Source: Paraburkholderia humisilvae (GTDB taxonomy: Bacteria > Pseudomonadota > Gammaproteobacteria > Burkholderiales > Burkholderiaceae). Taken from it: DNA of 64,000 nt. The position numbers were made by a program, and so were the translations under genes. The DNA is taken from contig NZ_CADIKH010000001.1 in assembly GCF_902859855.1 (NCBI RefSeq), positions 1 to 64,000 of the forward strand, in the 5' to 3' direction. This document shows, one piece after another, positions 44,437 through 52,535 of the stretch. The notes under the pieces are model-generated. The model had not been told where the DNA came from. It did no database searches and worked only from the letters and a program-made list of their open reading frames with translations. Within the stretch, counting starts at the first letter, position 1. Each line of letters starts with the position of its first letter.

Positions 44437-45759
44437 ATGAGCGCGGACGACAAAACGACATCAGGTCGGCCGAAGCGGCCATTAGCGCCGACGCATTACA
44501 CACCGTTTTGGCGAGCCGTTCTGTTGATCCTGTACCTATGCGTGATCAATATTGCAGGTGGGGTTTTTATCTGGAAGGTAGTGGGATGCGCGGCGGCGCA
44601 ACGCGACTACGCGGTGATTCTTGGCGCCTTTGTGACTGTATTGATCGGCGCTCCATTGATCGCTTTTCTGTGCCTCGGATGGTATACGCGATACCGCGAA
44701 TTCGAGAACAGTCTCAAGGGCTCAGCGCTGTCCGCCTATCTGCAGCGATACTGGTCCAAACGCCTCATTGACGCATTGATCGACAAAGGGGTGCTCGATA
44801 CACCGCCCGATAACGATAGCTGGCGTGATCTGGCGGACAAGATGCCGGACCTGTGCGACCGGCTCTTCGCGAGCATCTATCACGAACAATATGGCCTGAC
44901 TCCGTTCGTTCCTCCGTTCCTGATTCTTCTTTGCATCGCGTATGCGGCGGCGAGCGTGATCGCCTGCAACTACACGCCCAGTGCTTGTGAAGTCGCTACC
45001 GCGTCGACGTGCGTGTATGGGATAAGCCAGGAAGTCTTGCTCGGATCGTTCGGTGGCGCGCTGATGTTTGTCGTCAGTGACGCTGTGCTCAGTATCAGGC
45101 GCAAAGCGCTGAATGTTTCCGATGTCTATTGGTATGCGCTGCGCATCATGCTGGCGGTTCCTCTTGCGCTGGTCGTCGGTGGCACCGATGGTTCCCATAC
45201 AGCCATCGCGTTCGCACTTGGAACGTTCCCTGTCGATGCGCTGATGAAAATCATTCGAAGGTTCGGTTTCCCGCAGTTGACGCAATTTGAAAAAGACGAG
45301 AACAGCCCCGACAAACTCCTTTCCCTGAATGGCGTGACGCTGCCGATCGTTTCGGTTTTCGAAGCGGAAGGCGTCAATTCCGTCGAGCAGGTTGCCGCCG
45401 CGGACCCGGTGCTGCTGTCGATCCGCACGGGCTTTCCGTTTCGCTATACGTTGCGCTTGTGCTCACAAGCCATTGTGCGGCGCCACTTCGGCGAAGACGC
45501 CGCGAAGCTGATCCCGATCGGACTCGCCGACGTCGTGCCGGTTTACCTGCTGGTCAAGGCGATGGACGGAATCACGTTACAAAGCCTGCCAGTCGTGGAC
45601 GACAAGGACAACGTGATCAAAAACGCGGCGACGCGGCTCTTTCCGAACGATGACGACAGCCAGCGCATTCCCGTCACCAAAATGAAGTTCCGACAGATAG
45701 CGGCGGAGGAATTCACCGTCATGCTTGCGCGGATCACCCCGCTCGATCCTGCACTCTAA
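44437..45759 (+). CDS. Multi-pass membrane protein of unknown function (gene 1 of hydrolase operon)
   Basis: 440 residues. Helices are predicted at AVLLILYLCVINIAGGVFIW, YAVILGAFVTVLIGAPLIAFL, PFLILLCIAYAAASVIACNY, EVLLGSFGGALMFVVSDAVL and LRIMLAVPLALVVGG. Between helices 2 and 3 a soluble ~70-residue helical segment reads LQRYWSKRLIDALIDKGVLD. The C-terminal third is soluble: VNSVEQVAAADPVLLSIRTG and what follows resembles a helix-hairpin-helix, of the kind where a short sentence such as SVEQVAAADP recurs. No known family. The next gene begins 25 bp downstream. Probably the membrane platform of the cluster. Confidence 0.8.
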   Translation: MSADDKTTSGRPKRPLAPTHYTPFWRAVLLILYLCVINIAGGVFIWKVVGCAAAQRDYAVILGAFVTVLIGAPLIAFLCLGWYTRYREFENSLKGSALSAYLQRYWSKRLIDALIDKGVLDTPPDNDSWRDLADKMPDLCDRLFASIYHEQYGLTPFVPPFLILLCIAYAAASVIACNYTPSACEVATASTCVYGISQEVLLGSFGGALMFVVSDAVLSIRRKALNVSDVYWYALRIMLAVPLALVVGGTDGSHTAIAFALGTFPVDALMKIIRRFGFPQLTQFEKDENSPDKLLSLNGVTLPIVSVFEAEGVNSVEQVAAADPVLLSIRTGFPFRYTLRLCSQAIVRRHFGEDAAKLIPIGLADVVPVYLLVKAMDGITLQSLPVVDDKDNVIKNAATRLFPNDDDSQRIPVTKMKFRQIAAEEFTVMLARITPLDPAL

Positions 45760-45784
45760 TGACCTGCGATAGTGGAGACGACTC

Positions 45785-46684
45785 ATGGCTTTCGAGCATC
45801 CTCTTGCTGTATTGCAGCCCGGCGATCTCAATCGCGATCGCGGCGATCTATTAAACAGTTCCACATGGCGATTTCTCGCGCAAGGCGATTCGTGGTTTTC
45901 CATTGGTCAGCTACCGCCGTGGGCCACCTCGAACATCCTTTACAACATTCGCCTGCCGGATAGCGCGGCTGCGGTGAGCCTTGCCTCGCCAGGCAAGACC
46001 TTCGCGCAGATGATCGACTGGGAGTGGGAGGTCAAATTCGCTACGTATCTCGCGGGAGGTAATCTCGCGTATCAGTGGGATGCGATCCTGTTATCGGCCG
46101 GAGGTAACGACCTGTTCGACGCCATATTGACGATGCCAAACGTCGCCGATCCAGCAAAGGCTGCGTTGAGACTTTTGCAGGATCCTGGACTCGTCCCGGT
46201 CGGGACTTCCGTTTCCCGCTATCTGCGGCCCGCAGGGTGGCAAGCGTTCTTCGCTGCGATAGAGGGCTATTTCACGACTTTGGTGCTCAAGCGGGACGGC
46301 ACCGGCAGCCGATCGCCTGGCATTCCGATCTTTGTGCATACGTATGATTGCCCTCAACCTCGCCAAGCGCAGGCGGGCCCAGGTGTGGGGCCGTGGCTAT
46401 CGAGGGCGTATACCAGTTATCAGATTCCCGAGGGCGACTGGTTGCCGCTGACGACGTACATCATCCAGCAATGGGCTCAATTTCTTGGCGGTATCAATGC
46501 GGCGCTCGTCGCACGCGGAATCGCGAACCCGAATATCCGGCCCGTCAATCTGATCGGCACGTTAAATCCGGCGCCGGTCGATTCAACCGGCCCGGTCGGC
46601 GATTGGGAAAATGAAATTCATCCGTCGCCGCAAGGTTACGCAAAGCTTGGCATCGCGCTGGAGAAGCAGATCACGTTTGCGTGA
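45785..46684 (+). CDS. SGNH/GDSL-type hydrolase (gene 2 of hydrolase operon)
   Basis: 299 residues. Block I FLAQGDSWFSIG with nucleophile Ser36, block III LLSAGGNDLFD (oxyanion Asn, ~110) and block V DWENEIHPSPQGYAKLG with the catalytic His (~281) identify the SGNH esterase/lipase fold. No signal peptide, so it acts in the cytoplasm or at the inner membrane unless exported another way. Ribosome site GGAG precedes the start. Substrate unknown; it lies between a membrane protein and a double alpha/beta-hydrolase gene, all three in one direction. Confidence 0.87.
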   Translation: MAFEHPLAVLQPGDLNRDRGDLLNSSTWRFLAQGDSWFSIGQLPPWATSNILYNIRLPDSAAAVSLASPGKTFAQMIDWEWEVKFATYLAGGNLAYQWDAILLSAGGNDLFDAILTMPNVADPAKAALRLLQDPGLVPVGTSVSRYLRPAGWQAFFAAIEGYFTTLVLKRDGTGSRSPGIPIFVHTYDCPQPRQAQAGPGVGPWLSRAYTSYQIPEGDWLPLTTYIIQQWAQFLGGINAALVARGIANPNIRPVNLIGTLNPAPVDSTGPVGDWENEIHPSPQGYAKLGIALEKQITFA

Positions 46685-46754
46685 GGATGCCAGTAGCGGT
46701 GTGCGGTGGTCGATTCAACAGATTGCGTGCTGCACGCTTCGGGGGGCGTTCATC

Positions 46755-48542
46755 ATGGACCATGCAATGGCTCAAGACGTCGGCAAGCGGGACCTGGTTG
46801 TGGTCATTCACGGGATGGGCGGCACGCCCCAAAAGATGCAGCACGTCGTCGATGTTGTGCGTGAGACCTGGAAGAAGCACGAAAAGCCCGAGCCCATCGT
46901 TTACTGCCCCGCAATGGGGTATTCGATGACCTCGTTCGACGAGCCCTGCGAAATCGTGCTGAGGCTCCTCAGGCAAATCGATACGGTCTATGGACAGTGC
47001 CACGATATCGACAAGATCATACTGGTCGGCTATAGCTTCGGTTCACTCATTGCGCGCAAGGCATACGTCTACGCGTGCGGCGAGTGCGCTGATACGGAGT
47101 TCGAACCGCAAGGACGAAACCTGCAGCCGCGAGAGTGGGCAAAAAAGGTGGAACGTATCGTACTTCTTGCCGGCATGAACCGGGGTTGGCATATCTCGGC
47201 CCATGTATCGATTCTGAAGATCGTCCAGTGGGGCATCGGCATCATGCTGGGAAATGCGGTGATGGCCGTCACATTGGGCCGCAAGACTCCGTTGATATTT
47301 CGCGTGCACCGCGGCGCGCCGTTTCTTACCCTGTTGCGCCTTCAGTGGATGGCGATGCGCAGACGTGCCGGCGCAAGGGCGGCGGGTTCTGCAATCGTGA
47401 TACAGCTGTTGGGCACGATCGACGACATTGTGTCGCCCGAAGACAATATCGACCTTGTAGCAGGCCACGATTTTTACTACATCGATGTGCCGAAGTCCGG
47501 GCATGAGAACGTGATTCAGGCTGACCGCAGCCCTGCCGGGTCGCGACGCCGGCGCATCCTGGCTCGCGCGCTGATCGCAACCCCCAGGCAGCTGGAGCGC
47601 ATTTCGATCCTGCCAAGCGATCATGAGCTGCACGTGATCGATGAAACGGTCACCGATGTCATATTCGTCATTCACGGCATCCGCGATGAAGGGTACTGGA
47701 CGCAAAAGATCGCGCGGCGCGTCGTCGCACTTGCACGCGAGCGCAACCGCACGCTGGACAAGCGTACCGCCGCGCGACCGCCAGGCGATGCAGCGCAGGT
47801 GCGCGCGCGCCGGTTCGTGAAGACGGAGACGTCCAGCTACGGATACTTTGCAATGCTTCCGTTTCTGTTACCCAACGTGCGCCGAAAGCGTGTCGAGTGG
47901 TTGATGGACCGTTACGTCGAGAACAGGGCGATGTATCCGAACGCCGACTTCTCCTATGTGGGCCACAGCCACGGAACGTATATGCTTGCGCGCGCGCTGG
48001 AGTGTTACCCGTGCATCCGCTTCAAGCATGTTGCATTCGCGGGGAGTGTCGTTCGCACCAGCTTCGACTGGTCCGCGCTCGTGCGGGCCGGCCGGGTCCA
48101 GCGTGTCCTCAACTTCGTTGCCAGCGCGGACTGGGTGGTGGCGATCTTCCCGCGCACCTTCCAGATGCTGAAATGGCAAGACCTGGGGAGCGCCGGACAC
48201 GACGGTTTTTTGCAGGCGCAGGACGATGCGAAACTGACTCAGGCGTACTTTGTGAAGGGCGGGCACGGCGCCGCGCTGCGGGAAGAGTACTGGCGTGTCA
48301 TTGCGCGTTTCACGCTGGACGGTGAGGCGCCCGCTCCTCGCAACCTTGCAAAGTGGCAATCGTCGCTAGTCGTGGGATTGGGTAAGGCGGCACCTGTCAT
48401 CGCATTTGCACTTCTCTGCGTCGTAGTGGGTTTCGGACTCTCGTTGCTGATGCCCGTTACACAAACGTGGAGCGAGTCGCAACAGGCGCTTTATTTTGCG
48501 CTGTATGTCGCGGTGATATGGAAAGTGTTAACGTGGTTTTGA
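46755..48542 (+). CDS. Membrane-anchored tandem alpha/beta-hydrolase (gene 3 of hydrolase operon)
   Basis: 595 residues with two lipase-like domains. The first: oxyanion motif LVVVIHGMGG (~14-23) and nucleophile elbow LVGYSFGSLIARKAY (~91-105). The second: VIFVIHGIRDEGYWTQKIARR (~302) and elbow YVGHSHGTYMLARALE (~401). The C-terminus has two transmembrane helices (IAFALLCVVVGFGLSLLMPV and ALYFALYVAVIWKVLTWF). Two GxSxG elbows in one chain are unusual. The start at 46755 has a GGGGGG tract 7 bases upstream; the open frame begins earlier inside gene 2 but lacks support. Likely hydrolyses esters or lipids at the inner membrane. A strong terminator lies 230 bp downstream. Confidence 0.86.
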   Translation: MDHAMAQDVGKRDLVVVIHGMGGTPQKMQHVVDVVRETWKKHEKPEPIVYCPAMGYSMTSFDEPCEIVLRLLRQIDTVYGQCHDIDKIILVGYSFGSLIARKAYVYACGECADTEFEPQGRNLQPREWAKKVERIVLLAGMNRGWHISAHVSILKIVQWGIGIMLGNAVMAVTLGRKTPLIFRVHRGAPFLTLLRLQWMAMRRRAGARAAGSAIVIQLLGTIDDIVSPEDNIDLVAGHDFYYIDVPKSGHENVIQADRSPAGSRRRRILARALIATPRQLERISILPSDHELHVIDETVTDVIFVIHGIRDEGYWTQKIARRVVALARERNRTLDKRTAARPPGDAAQVRARRFVKTETSSYGYFAMLPFLLPNVRRKRVEWLMDRYVENRAMYPNADFSYVGHSHGTYMLARALECYPCIRFKHVAFAGSVVRTSFDWSALVRAGRVQRVLNFVASADWVVAIFPRTFQMLKWQDLGSAGHDGFLQAQDDAKLTQAYFVKGGHGAALREEYWRVIARFTLDGEAPAPRNLAKWQSSLVVGLGKAAPVIAFALLCVVVGFGLSLLMPVTQTWSESQQALYFALYVAVIWKVLTWF

Positions 48543-48861
48543 TCGTTCGATCACGGAATGGTAGTGGTCGACGCGCTGGCTTGACGTGAATTCCCATCGA
48601 TTCACGCACGGCAAGCACGAAATCGGTGAAACCTTTGAACGGTAGTTTTAGCCGGCCAGGAAAATCGGCGATACCTGTCAGGATCGCTTCCCTCCCTGTC
48701 GCGCCTCCTGTATCTTCATGTCCGGCACGCAATCGCCTCCCCCATTTCCGGTGGTGCGGGTAGCACCTCGCTTGGCCCGGCATGTCTGCCGGGCTTTTTT
48801 TCTGATCGTTTGTATTCGGCTTACCGCGCAGTCGAAAATCGCATTTTCCGGTTACCGACTC
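48543..48861. other. Intergenic region, 319 bp
   Basis: Between the hydrolase operon and the beta-lactamase stop. It ends in the strong terminator at 48775-48801. A small RNA using this terminator is possible, but no promoter was identified. Confidence 0.45.
48775..48801 (+). terminator. Rho-independent terminator
   Basis: GCCCGGCA, loop TGTC, TGCCGGGC (perfect 8-bp GC-rich stem) followed directly by seven T. The clearest intrinsic terminator in the window; it serves the hydrolase operon, 230 bp downstream of its last stop, or an unseen short RNA. Confidence 0.9.
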
Positions 48862-49737
48862 TCAGGCAGTCGCCCCAGCCCATTGCACGAATACGTGTCC
48901 CGCTTCACGCAGGACGGTCTCGCGATGACCGATGTCGAGCGCCGGCGCATCGTAATAGGCCGCCACGAGCAGCGGCGCGCGGCCAGGCGGGCGTACGATC
49001 GCATAGTCGTTGGTTTCTTCCTCGACGCTTGTGCCGGGTCGGTCGCCCGCGAGCCAATTCGCGGGCAAAGCCGCCCGAAGCCGGTTGAGCCCGGGCTTGC
49101 AAGCAATCATCCAGTCTTCCAGTTGTTGACGCGTTTGAGGGCGAAGGATGTCGCCTAAAAGGATGGTTCGCGCTGATGTAGCGATGGCTCGCGGCGTTGT
49201 GGTGTCGCGCAGACCGCTATATTGGTTCGACTCAGGTTCGTAGCGGTCCGAACGAGTCTGCGTGTCGCCGAGACTCCGCATAAACCGGGTCAACGCGGCC
49301 GGGCCACCGACGCTTCTCATGAGCAAAATCGCCGCCGTGTTGTCGCTCACCTCAACGGCAGCCTGACACAGCGCACCGACCGTCATCGCGCCTCGAGCAA
49401 CATGGGCTTTGGTCACGGGCGATGTGAAGATGAGATCCTTATCGGTGTACCGCACGAGTCGCTCGAGCTTTTCCTCGCCGCGATCGACACGAGAGAGCAC
49501 CAGCGCAACCAGTAGCCCTTTGAACGTGCTGCACATGAGAAAGCGTTCATCGGCACGATACGCCAGCGTTTGCCCCGAGCCGGTATCGATTGCGTATAGG
49601 CCAAGCCGGCCACCGTAACGTCGTTCGATATCGCCAAATGGAGATTCGGCGGCGAACAGCGAGGGGCTCACACCGCCGATGCCGAGCAGCAGAGGAAGCC
49701 CGATCACAAGGTTTCGGCGTGTCACGGAAATCTTCAT
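48862..49737 (-). CDS. Class A beta-lactamase-family protein with altered KTG motif
   Basis: 291 residues. A basic twin-Arg-like leader (SVTRRNLVIGLPLLLGIGG) precedes the mature protein. Serine active-site motif CSTFK (S70, K73), SDN loop VSDN (131-133), omega-loop YEPESN (E167, with Ser where Leu is usual before Asn) and RDTTTP are all as in class A enzymes. The third motif, normally KTG, reads RPG (233-235) in AGDRPGTSVEEETNDYAIV, while TND is conserved. In known enzymes the KTG Lys and Thr help bind the beta-lactam carboxylate; Arg at this place is tolerated in some, Pro is not expected. Activity may be narrow, shifted or lost. No AmpR/PenR-type gene is adjacent. Confidence 0.88.
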   Translation of the reverse strand: MKISVTRRNLVIGLPLLLGIGGVSPSLFAAESPFGDIERRYGGRLGLYAIDTGSGQTLAYRADERFLMCSTFKGLLVALVLSRVDRGEEKLERLVRYTDKDLIFTSPVTKAHVARGAMTVGALCQAAVEVSDNTAAILLMRSVGGPAALTRFMRSLGDTQTRSDRYEPESNQYSGLRDTTTPRAIATSARTILLGDILRPQTRQQLEDWMIACKPGLNRLRAALPANWLAGDRPGTSVEEETNDYAIVRPPGRAPLLVAAYYDAPALDIGHRETVLREAGHVFVQWAGATA

Positions 49738-49855
49738 TGCGTCGTTTTGAGTTTTTAAAGTCCGGTCACTATAAGGCACGCGAACGGATATTCAAATGGC
49801 GCAACACGCAAAGGTGGCGGCCTGCTCGGACTGGGCATTCAATCAGTGCATGTGC

Positions 49856-50773
49856 TCAGCGCGGCCCGTGCCCGGTTGTCGACGCGATGAAATCGTCGAG
49901 GTCACGATTGAAGCGTTCAGGTTCTTCCATGAAGGGTGCATGACCGGAGTCCGCGTACACCTTGGTCGTGAAGCGCGGATTCAACCGGATCGCACGGGCG
50001 ACGGTGAGCGGTGTGTCGACCAGCGAATCGCGCTGGCCGTATATCAGCATTAGCGGCACGCGCGCGTTGCCGAGGCCGTCAACGGCGAAGACCGACATCG
50101 ATGGCACTGCGCTTTGCATGTCCCACGAGGCCATCGCGGCGTTCGCGAGAAGCCGATCGAATGTGTCGGCGTCGGGCGGGTGGTTAAAACACAGGCTCAG
50201 GAACGTCCGCTCACCGTCCAGGTGCGTTCGGAGATTCGAAGAAGTCATGTCGCGATACACGTCTGGATGCGCAACGATCTGGCCGGCCGCGAGTTCGATG
50301 ACACCATCCACATAGACGGCGCCCGCGATTTCGTGGTCGCCATATGCGGCGAGATAGTTCGACATGACAACGCCACCAAGCGACCAGCCGACCAGTACCG
50401 GCTTTTTCGCATGAGCGCCGCGAATGACCGCCGCGAGATCGTCGGCCCAGCGGCGACCATCCTGATACGATTGCCGCCCCAATGGCTTGTCGGACAGGCC
50501 GTGGCCGCGGAGATCGTACGTGATGATGCGATACCGTTGCAGCCGCGCGCTTTGTACCTGCGCGTCCCAGTTCAGGCGACTGCCGAGCAATCCATGGATG
50601 AAGATCACCGCCGGGCCGTCCGGATTGCCGCTTTCCTGCACCGCCAGTCTCACACCATCCGACGAAGTCACCGTATAACTTTGCGGGTTGGCGATGGCGT
50701 TGGGTGCTGAACCGAAGAGGATGCCGGCCAGGGCGACGGCACGCAGTACAAGATTGAAAAATCGGGTGAGCAT
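49856..50773 (-). CDS. Secreted alpha/beta-hydrolase
   Basis: 305 residues. MLTRFFNLVLRAVALAGILFG and the following SAPNAIA form a signal peptide. Core: VIFIHGLLGSRLNWDAQV (oxyanion), ITYDLRGHGLSDKP, nucleophile elbow LVGWSLGGVVMSNYL, acid region LMLIYGQRDSLVD and catalytic His in DSGHAPFMEEPERFNRDLDDFI. Haloperoxidase/esterase-like. It is divergent from a merR-family gene 85 bp away, and the dyad between them suggests MerR control. Confidence 0.9.
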   Translation of the reverse strand: MLTRFFNLVLRAVALAGILFGSAPNAIANPQSYTVTSSDGVRLAVQESGNPDGPAVIFIHGLLGSRLNWDAQVQSARLQRYRIITYDLRGHGLSDKPLGRQSYQDGRRWADDLAAVIRGAHAKKPVLVGWSLGGVVMSNYLAAYGDHEIAGAVYVDGVIELAAGQIVAHPDVYRDMTSSNLRTHLDGERTFLSLCFNHPPDADTFDRLLANAAMASWDMQSAVPSMSVFAVDGLGNARVPLMLIYGQRDSLVDTPLTVARAIRLNPRFTTKVYADSGHAPFMEEPERFNRDLDDFIASTTGHGPR

Positions 50774-50809
50774 AGGGTTAAACCGAAAATGAACGAATGC
50801 TCACTGTGA

Positions 50810-50834
50810 ACCCTCACATCAGTGTAAGGGTCAA
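50810..50834 (-). promoter_or_regulatory. MerR-type dyad in divergent promoter
   Basis: ACCCTCACA and TGTAAGGGT form an imperfect (one mismatch) dyad around TCAG at 50810-50831. On the minus strand TTGACC (50829-50834) is a -35 whose 19-20 bp spacer is the dyad itself, as at MerR-controlled promoters; the -10 (about 50804-50809) is weak. Confidence 0.6.
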
Positions 50835-50857
50835 GCGGAAAATGCTAAGCTTGCTGA

Positions 50858-51244
50858 ATGAACTCATTGCCATCGCATCGGTTACTGACCATCGGAGCCC
50901 TTTCGAAGCTCACGGGCGCAAGCGTGCGGTCGATCCGGCACTACGACGCGCATGGTCTGCTCGCTTCGGTGCGCGCAAGCAATGGATATCGCATGTTTGC
51001 CGACAAGGCGATCGCTCAGGTCCGGCAGATTCAACGCATGATCGCAACGGGTTTCACGATCGACGATATCCGCTCGTTTCCGGACTGCATGCTGCTGATC
51101 GAGGGGGCCCGTTCCTGCGACCAGATCAGCGACGTTCAACGCAAACGTCTGGACGCCATCGAACGCGAGATTGCCGAGCTTGAACGGCGTCGCGCGCGGT
51201 TGCTGAAGACGCTTTCCGAAGGGACCGTGCCGCCCGTGGAATGA
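50858..51244 (+). CDS. MerR-family transcriptional regulator
   Basis: 128 residues. LLTIGALSKLTGASVRSIRHYDAHGLLASVRASNGYRMF is the winged HTH with the conserved R-x-Y and NGYR. The dimer helix is AIEREIAELERRRARLLKTL. A single central Cys pair (PDCMLLIEGARSCDQ) could sense metal, thiol or oxidant. Divergent from the secreted hydrolase, whose promoter has a MerR-style dyad. Confidence 0.9.
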   Translation: MNSLPSHRLLTIGALSKLTGASVRSIRHYDAHGLLASVRASNGYRMFADKAIAQVRQIQRMIATGFTIDDIRSFPDCMLLIEGARSCDQISDVQRKRLDAIEREIAELERRRARLLKTLSEGTVPPVE

Positions 51245-51309
51245 TATGCAGTCGCGCTGTTTTTCTTTGCGCGTGCCTTTCGCGAAGGTGCATCGCCCCT
51301 GCGGCGTGT

Positions 51310-51323
51310 GTTCGCTAGCGCAC
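51310..51323. promoter_or_regulatory. GTTCGCTAGCGCAC, variant of the 14-mer motif
   Basis: Two differences from the copy at 44183. Located 61 bp upstream of the lipoprotein gene at 51384. Confidence 0.35.
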
Positions 51324-51383
51324 GGAACGGGCGATAAGACAGGCGAATAGTGGCTAAGGTCCAAGGCCCAGCCGGGAATCCTG

Positions 51384-51779
51384 ATGCGCGCGTACCTGTC
51401 GCTTCCCCTGATCGTGCTGCCGTTTCTGGTTGCCGGCTGTAACACGCCGCCGATTCCACCAGGCAAGCCAGTCGATATCTCCACCGCCCTCGAGCACGTT
51501 CTGGACGGCCTGTGCGATGCCCAGAAAAATCTGGCGGCGCGGCAGAAGGATCTTGGTGTCGCAATTGACTCCATTACCGTGGAACTTGACCTGACTGTGG
51601 ACGGCACGAAGAACCCGCCAGTAGCCGTTGCTCCGGATATTCAATTTATTCCGACTGTCAGTTACGGCCAGATCATCACGGCGACCAAGGGAAGCCGACT
51701 CATGCTGTCATTCAGGAATACCGGCGCCAACCATGCGTCCGGCGGCATCGGGTGTCATGCGTCGGGGCCCGCAAACTGA
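51384..51779 (+). CDS. Lipoprotein with a trypco2-like domain
   Basis: 131 residues. MRAYLSLPLIVLPFLVAGC is a lipoprotein signal with lipobox LVAGC. The mature part starts NTPPIPPGKPVDISTALEHVLDGLCDAQKNL, a helix, followed by beta strands DSITVELDLTVDG and IQFIPTVSYG. A helix such as ISTALEHVLDGLCDAQ leading into a VELxLxV strand resembles the trypsin-co-occurring domain 2 pattern found in some conflict systems, but the match is from memory and weak. Otherwise unknown. Confidence 0.7.
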   Translation: MRAYLSLPLIVLPFLVAGCNTPPIPPGKPVDISTALEHVLDGLCDAQKNLAARQKDLGVAIDSITVELDLTVDGTKNPPVAVAPDIQFIPTVSYGQIITATKGSRLMLSFRNTGANHASGGIGCHASGPAN

Positions 51780-51984
51780 ATAGCGGAGTCAGCAACGCGA
51801 TTCTTTGGCAGACCTGACGTCATATGGGTGAAAACCCTGCTGTTTTTAGCGTGGAACGATAGCAACACAAGGGAAATCTCGGACTGTTAGTCCGATAAAC
51901 GTGTCCTATGATTACGCTGCCTATTTTCAAGGGCACTGAAGTTTTTGCATTGTGATGTCGCAGTCGTTTAGCGGGGCGTATTTC

Positions 51985-52497
51985 ATGAATTACCGTCGTT
52001 CAGGATATTGGATCGCCGCTGCGATTTTTTGGGGTCTCACCAGCGCCGCCGTCGCCGGGAGTGCTGGAATACCGCCTGCAGAACCCGTCGTCCAGCAGGC
52101 CGCTTCTGCGCACCGCGACGTCAATCGTTCGACTGATCGGCCGCAGCAACATCCGCATCGCGCCCCAACGAAACACCTGGTTTCGGCAAAGCCATCGAGC
52201 ACGCAGCCAGGGCAGCCTGACGGCGCCGCCTCGGGACAGTATCAATCTGGCTATGCCAACCCCGGTCTTCCCGCCTCACTGCTGCCTGACGTCGGCGTGC
52301 CACGTTATCTGGGCCAAGCAGCGGAAGGCCCTGCGCTGGCGCAAGATCCGACCCACAAAGCAGCGCCTGCAACGCCCGCTTCGCAAGGCGGTACCACGGT
52401 GCCGGACGACAATTGGAGCTTCAAGGCGAGCCCACTCGTTAACGCCACGCACTCGCATGAAATAGGGGCAACCGTTTCTTTCCGGCACGATTTCTAA
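51985..52497 (+). CDS. Secreted Pro/Gln/Ala-rich protein
   Basis: 170 residues from the ATG at 51985 (an in-frame start at 51952 is possible). YWIAAAIFWGLTSAAVAG is a signal peptide. The middle is low-complexity (Pro, Gln, His, Ser). The C-terminus DNWSFKASPLVNATHSHEIGATVSFRHDF ends in an amphipathic strand with terminal Phe, as in outer-membrane beta-strands, so it may be outer-membrane associated. No family recognised. Confidence 0.65.
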   Translation: MNYRRSGYWIAAAIFWGLTSAAVAGSAGIPPAEPVVQQAASAHRDVNRSTDRPQQHPHRAPTKHLVSAKPSSTQPGQPDGAASGQYQSGYANPGLPASLLPDVGVPRYLGQAAEGPALAQDPTHKAAPATPASQGGTTVPDDNWSFKASPLVNATHSHEIGATVSFRHDF

Positions 52498-52535
52498 TCG
52501 GCCGAACTCCAGCGGACCGTTTATCCTCACATCGG

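Noticed and set aside
24581..48542. Type VI secretion cluster as an explanation for the amidase and lipase genes
   Set aside because: No VgrG, Hcp, PAAR, TssB/C or similar gene is present, so an effector role cannot be supported from this window.
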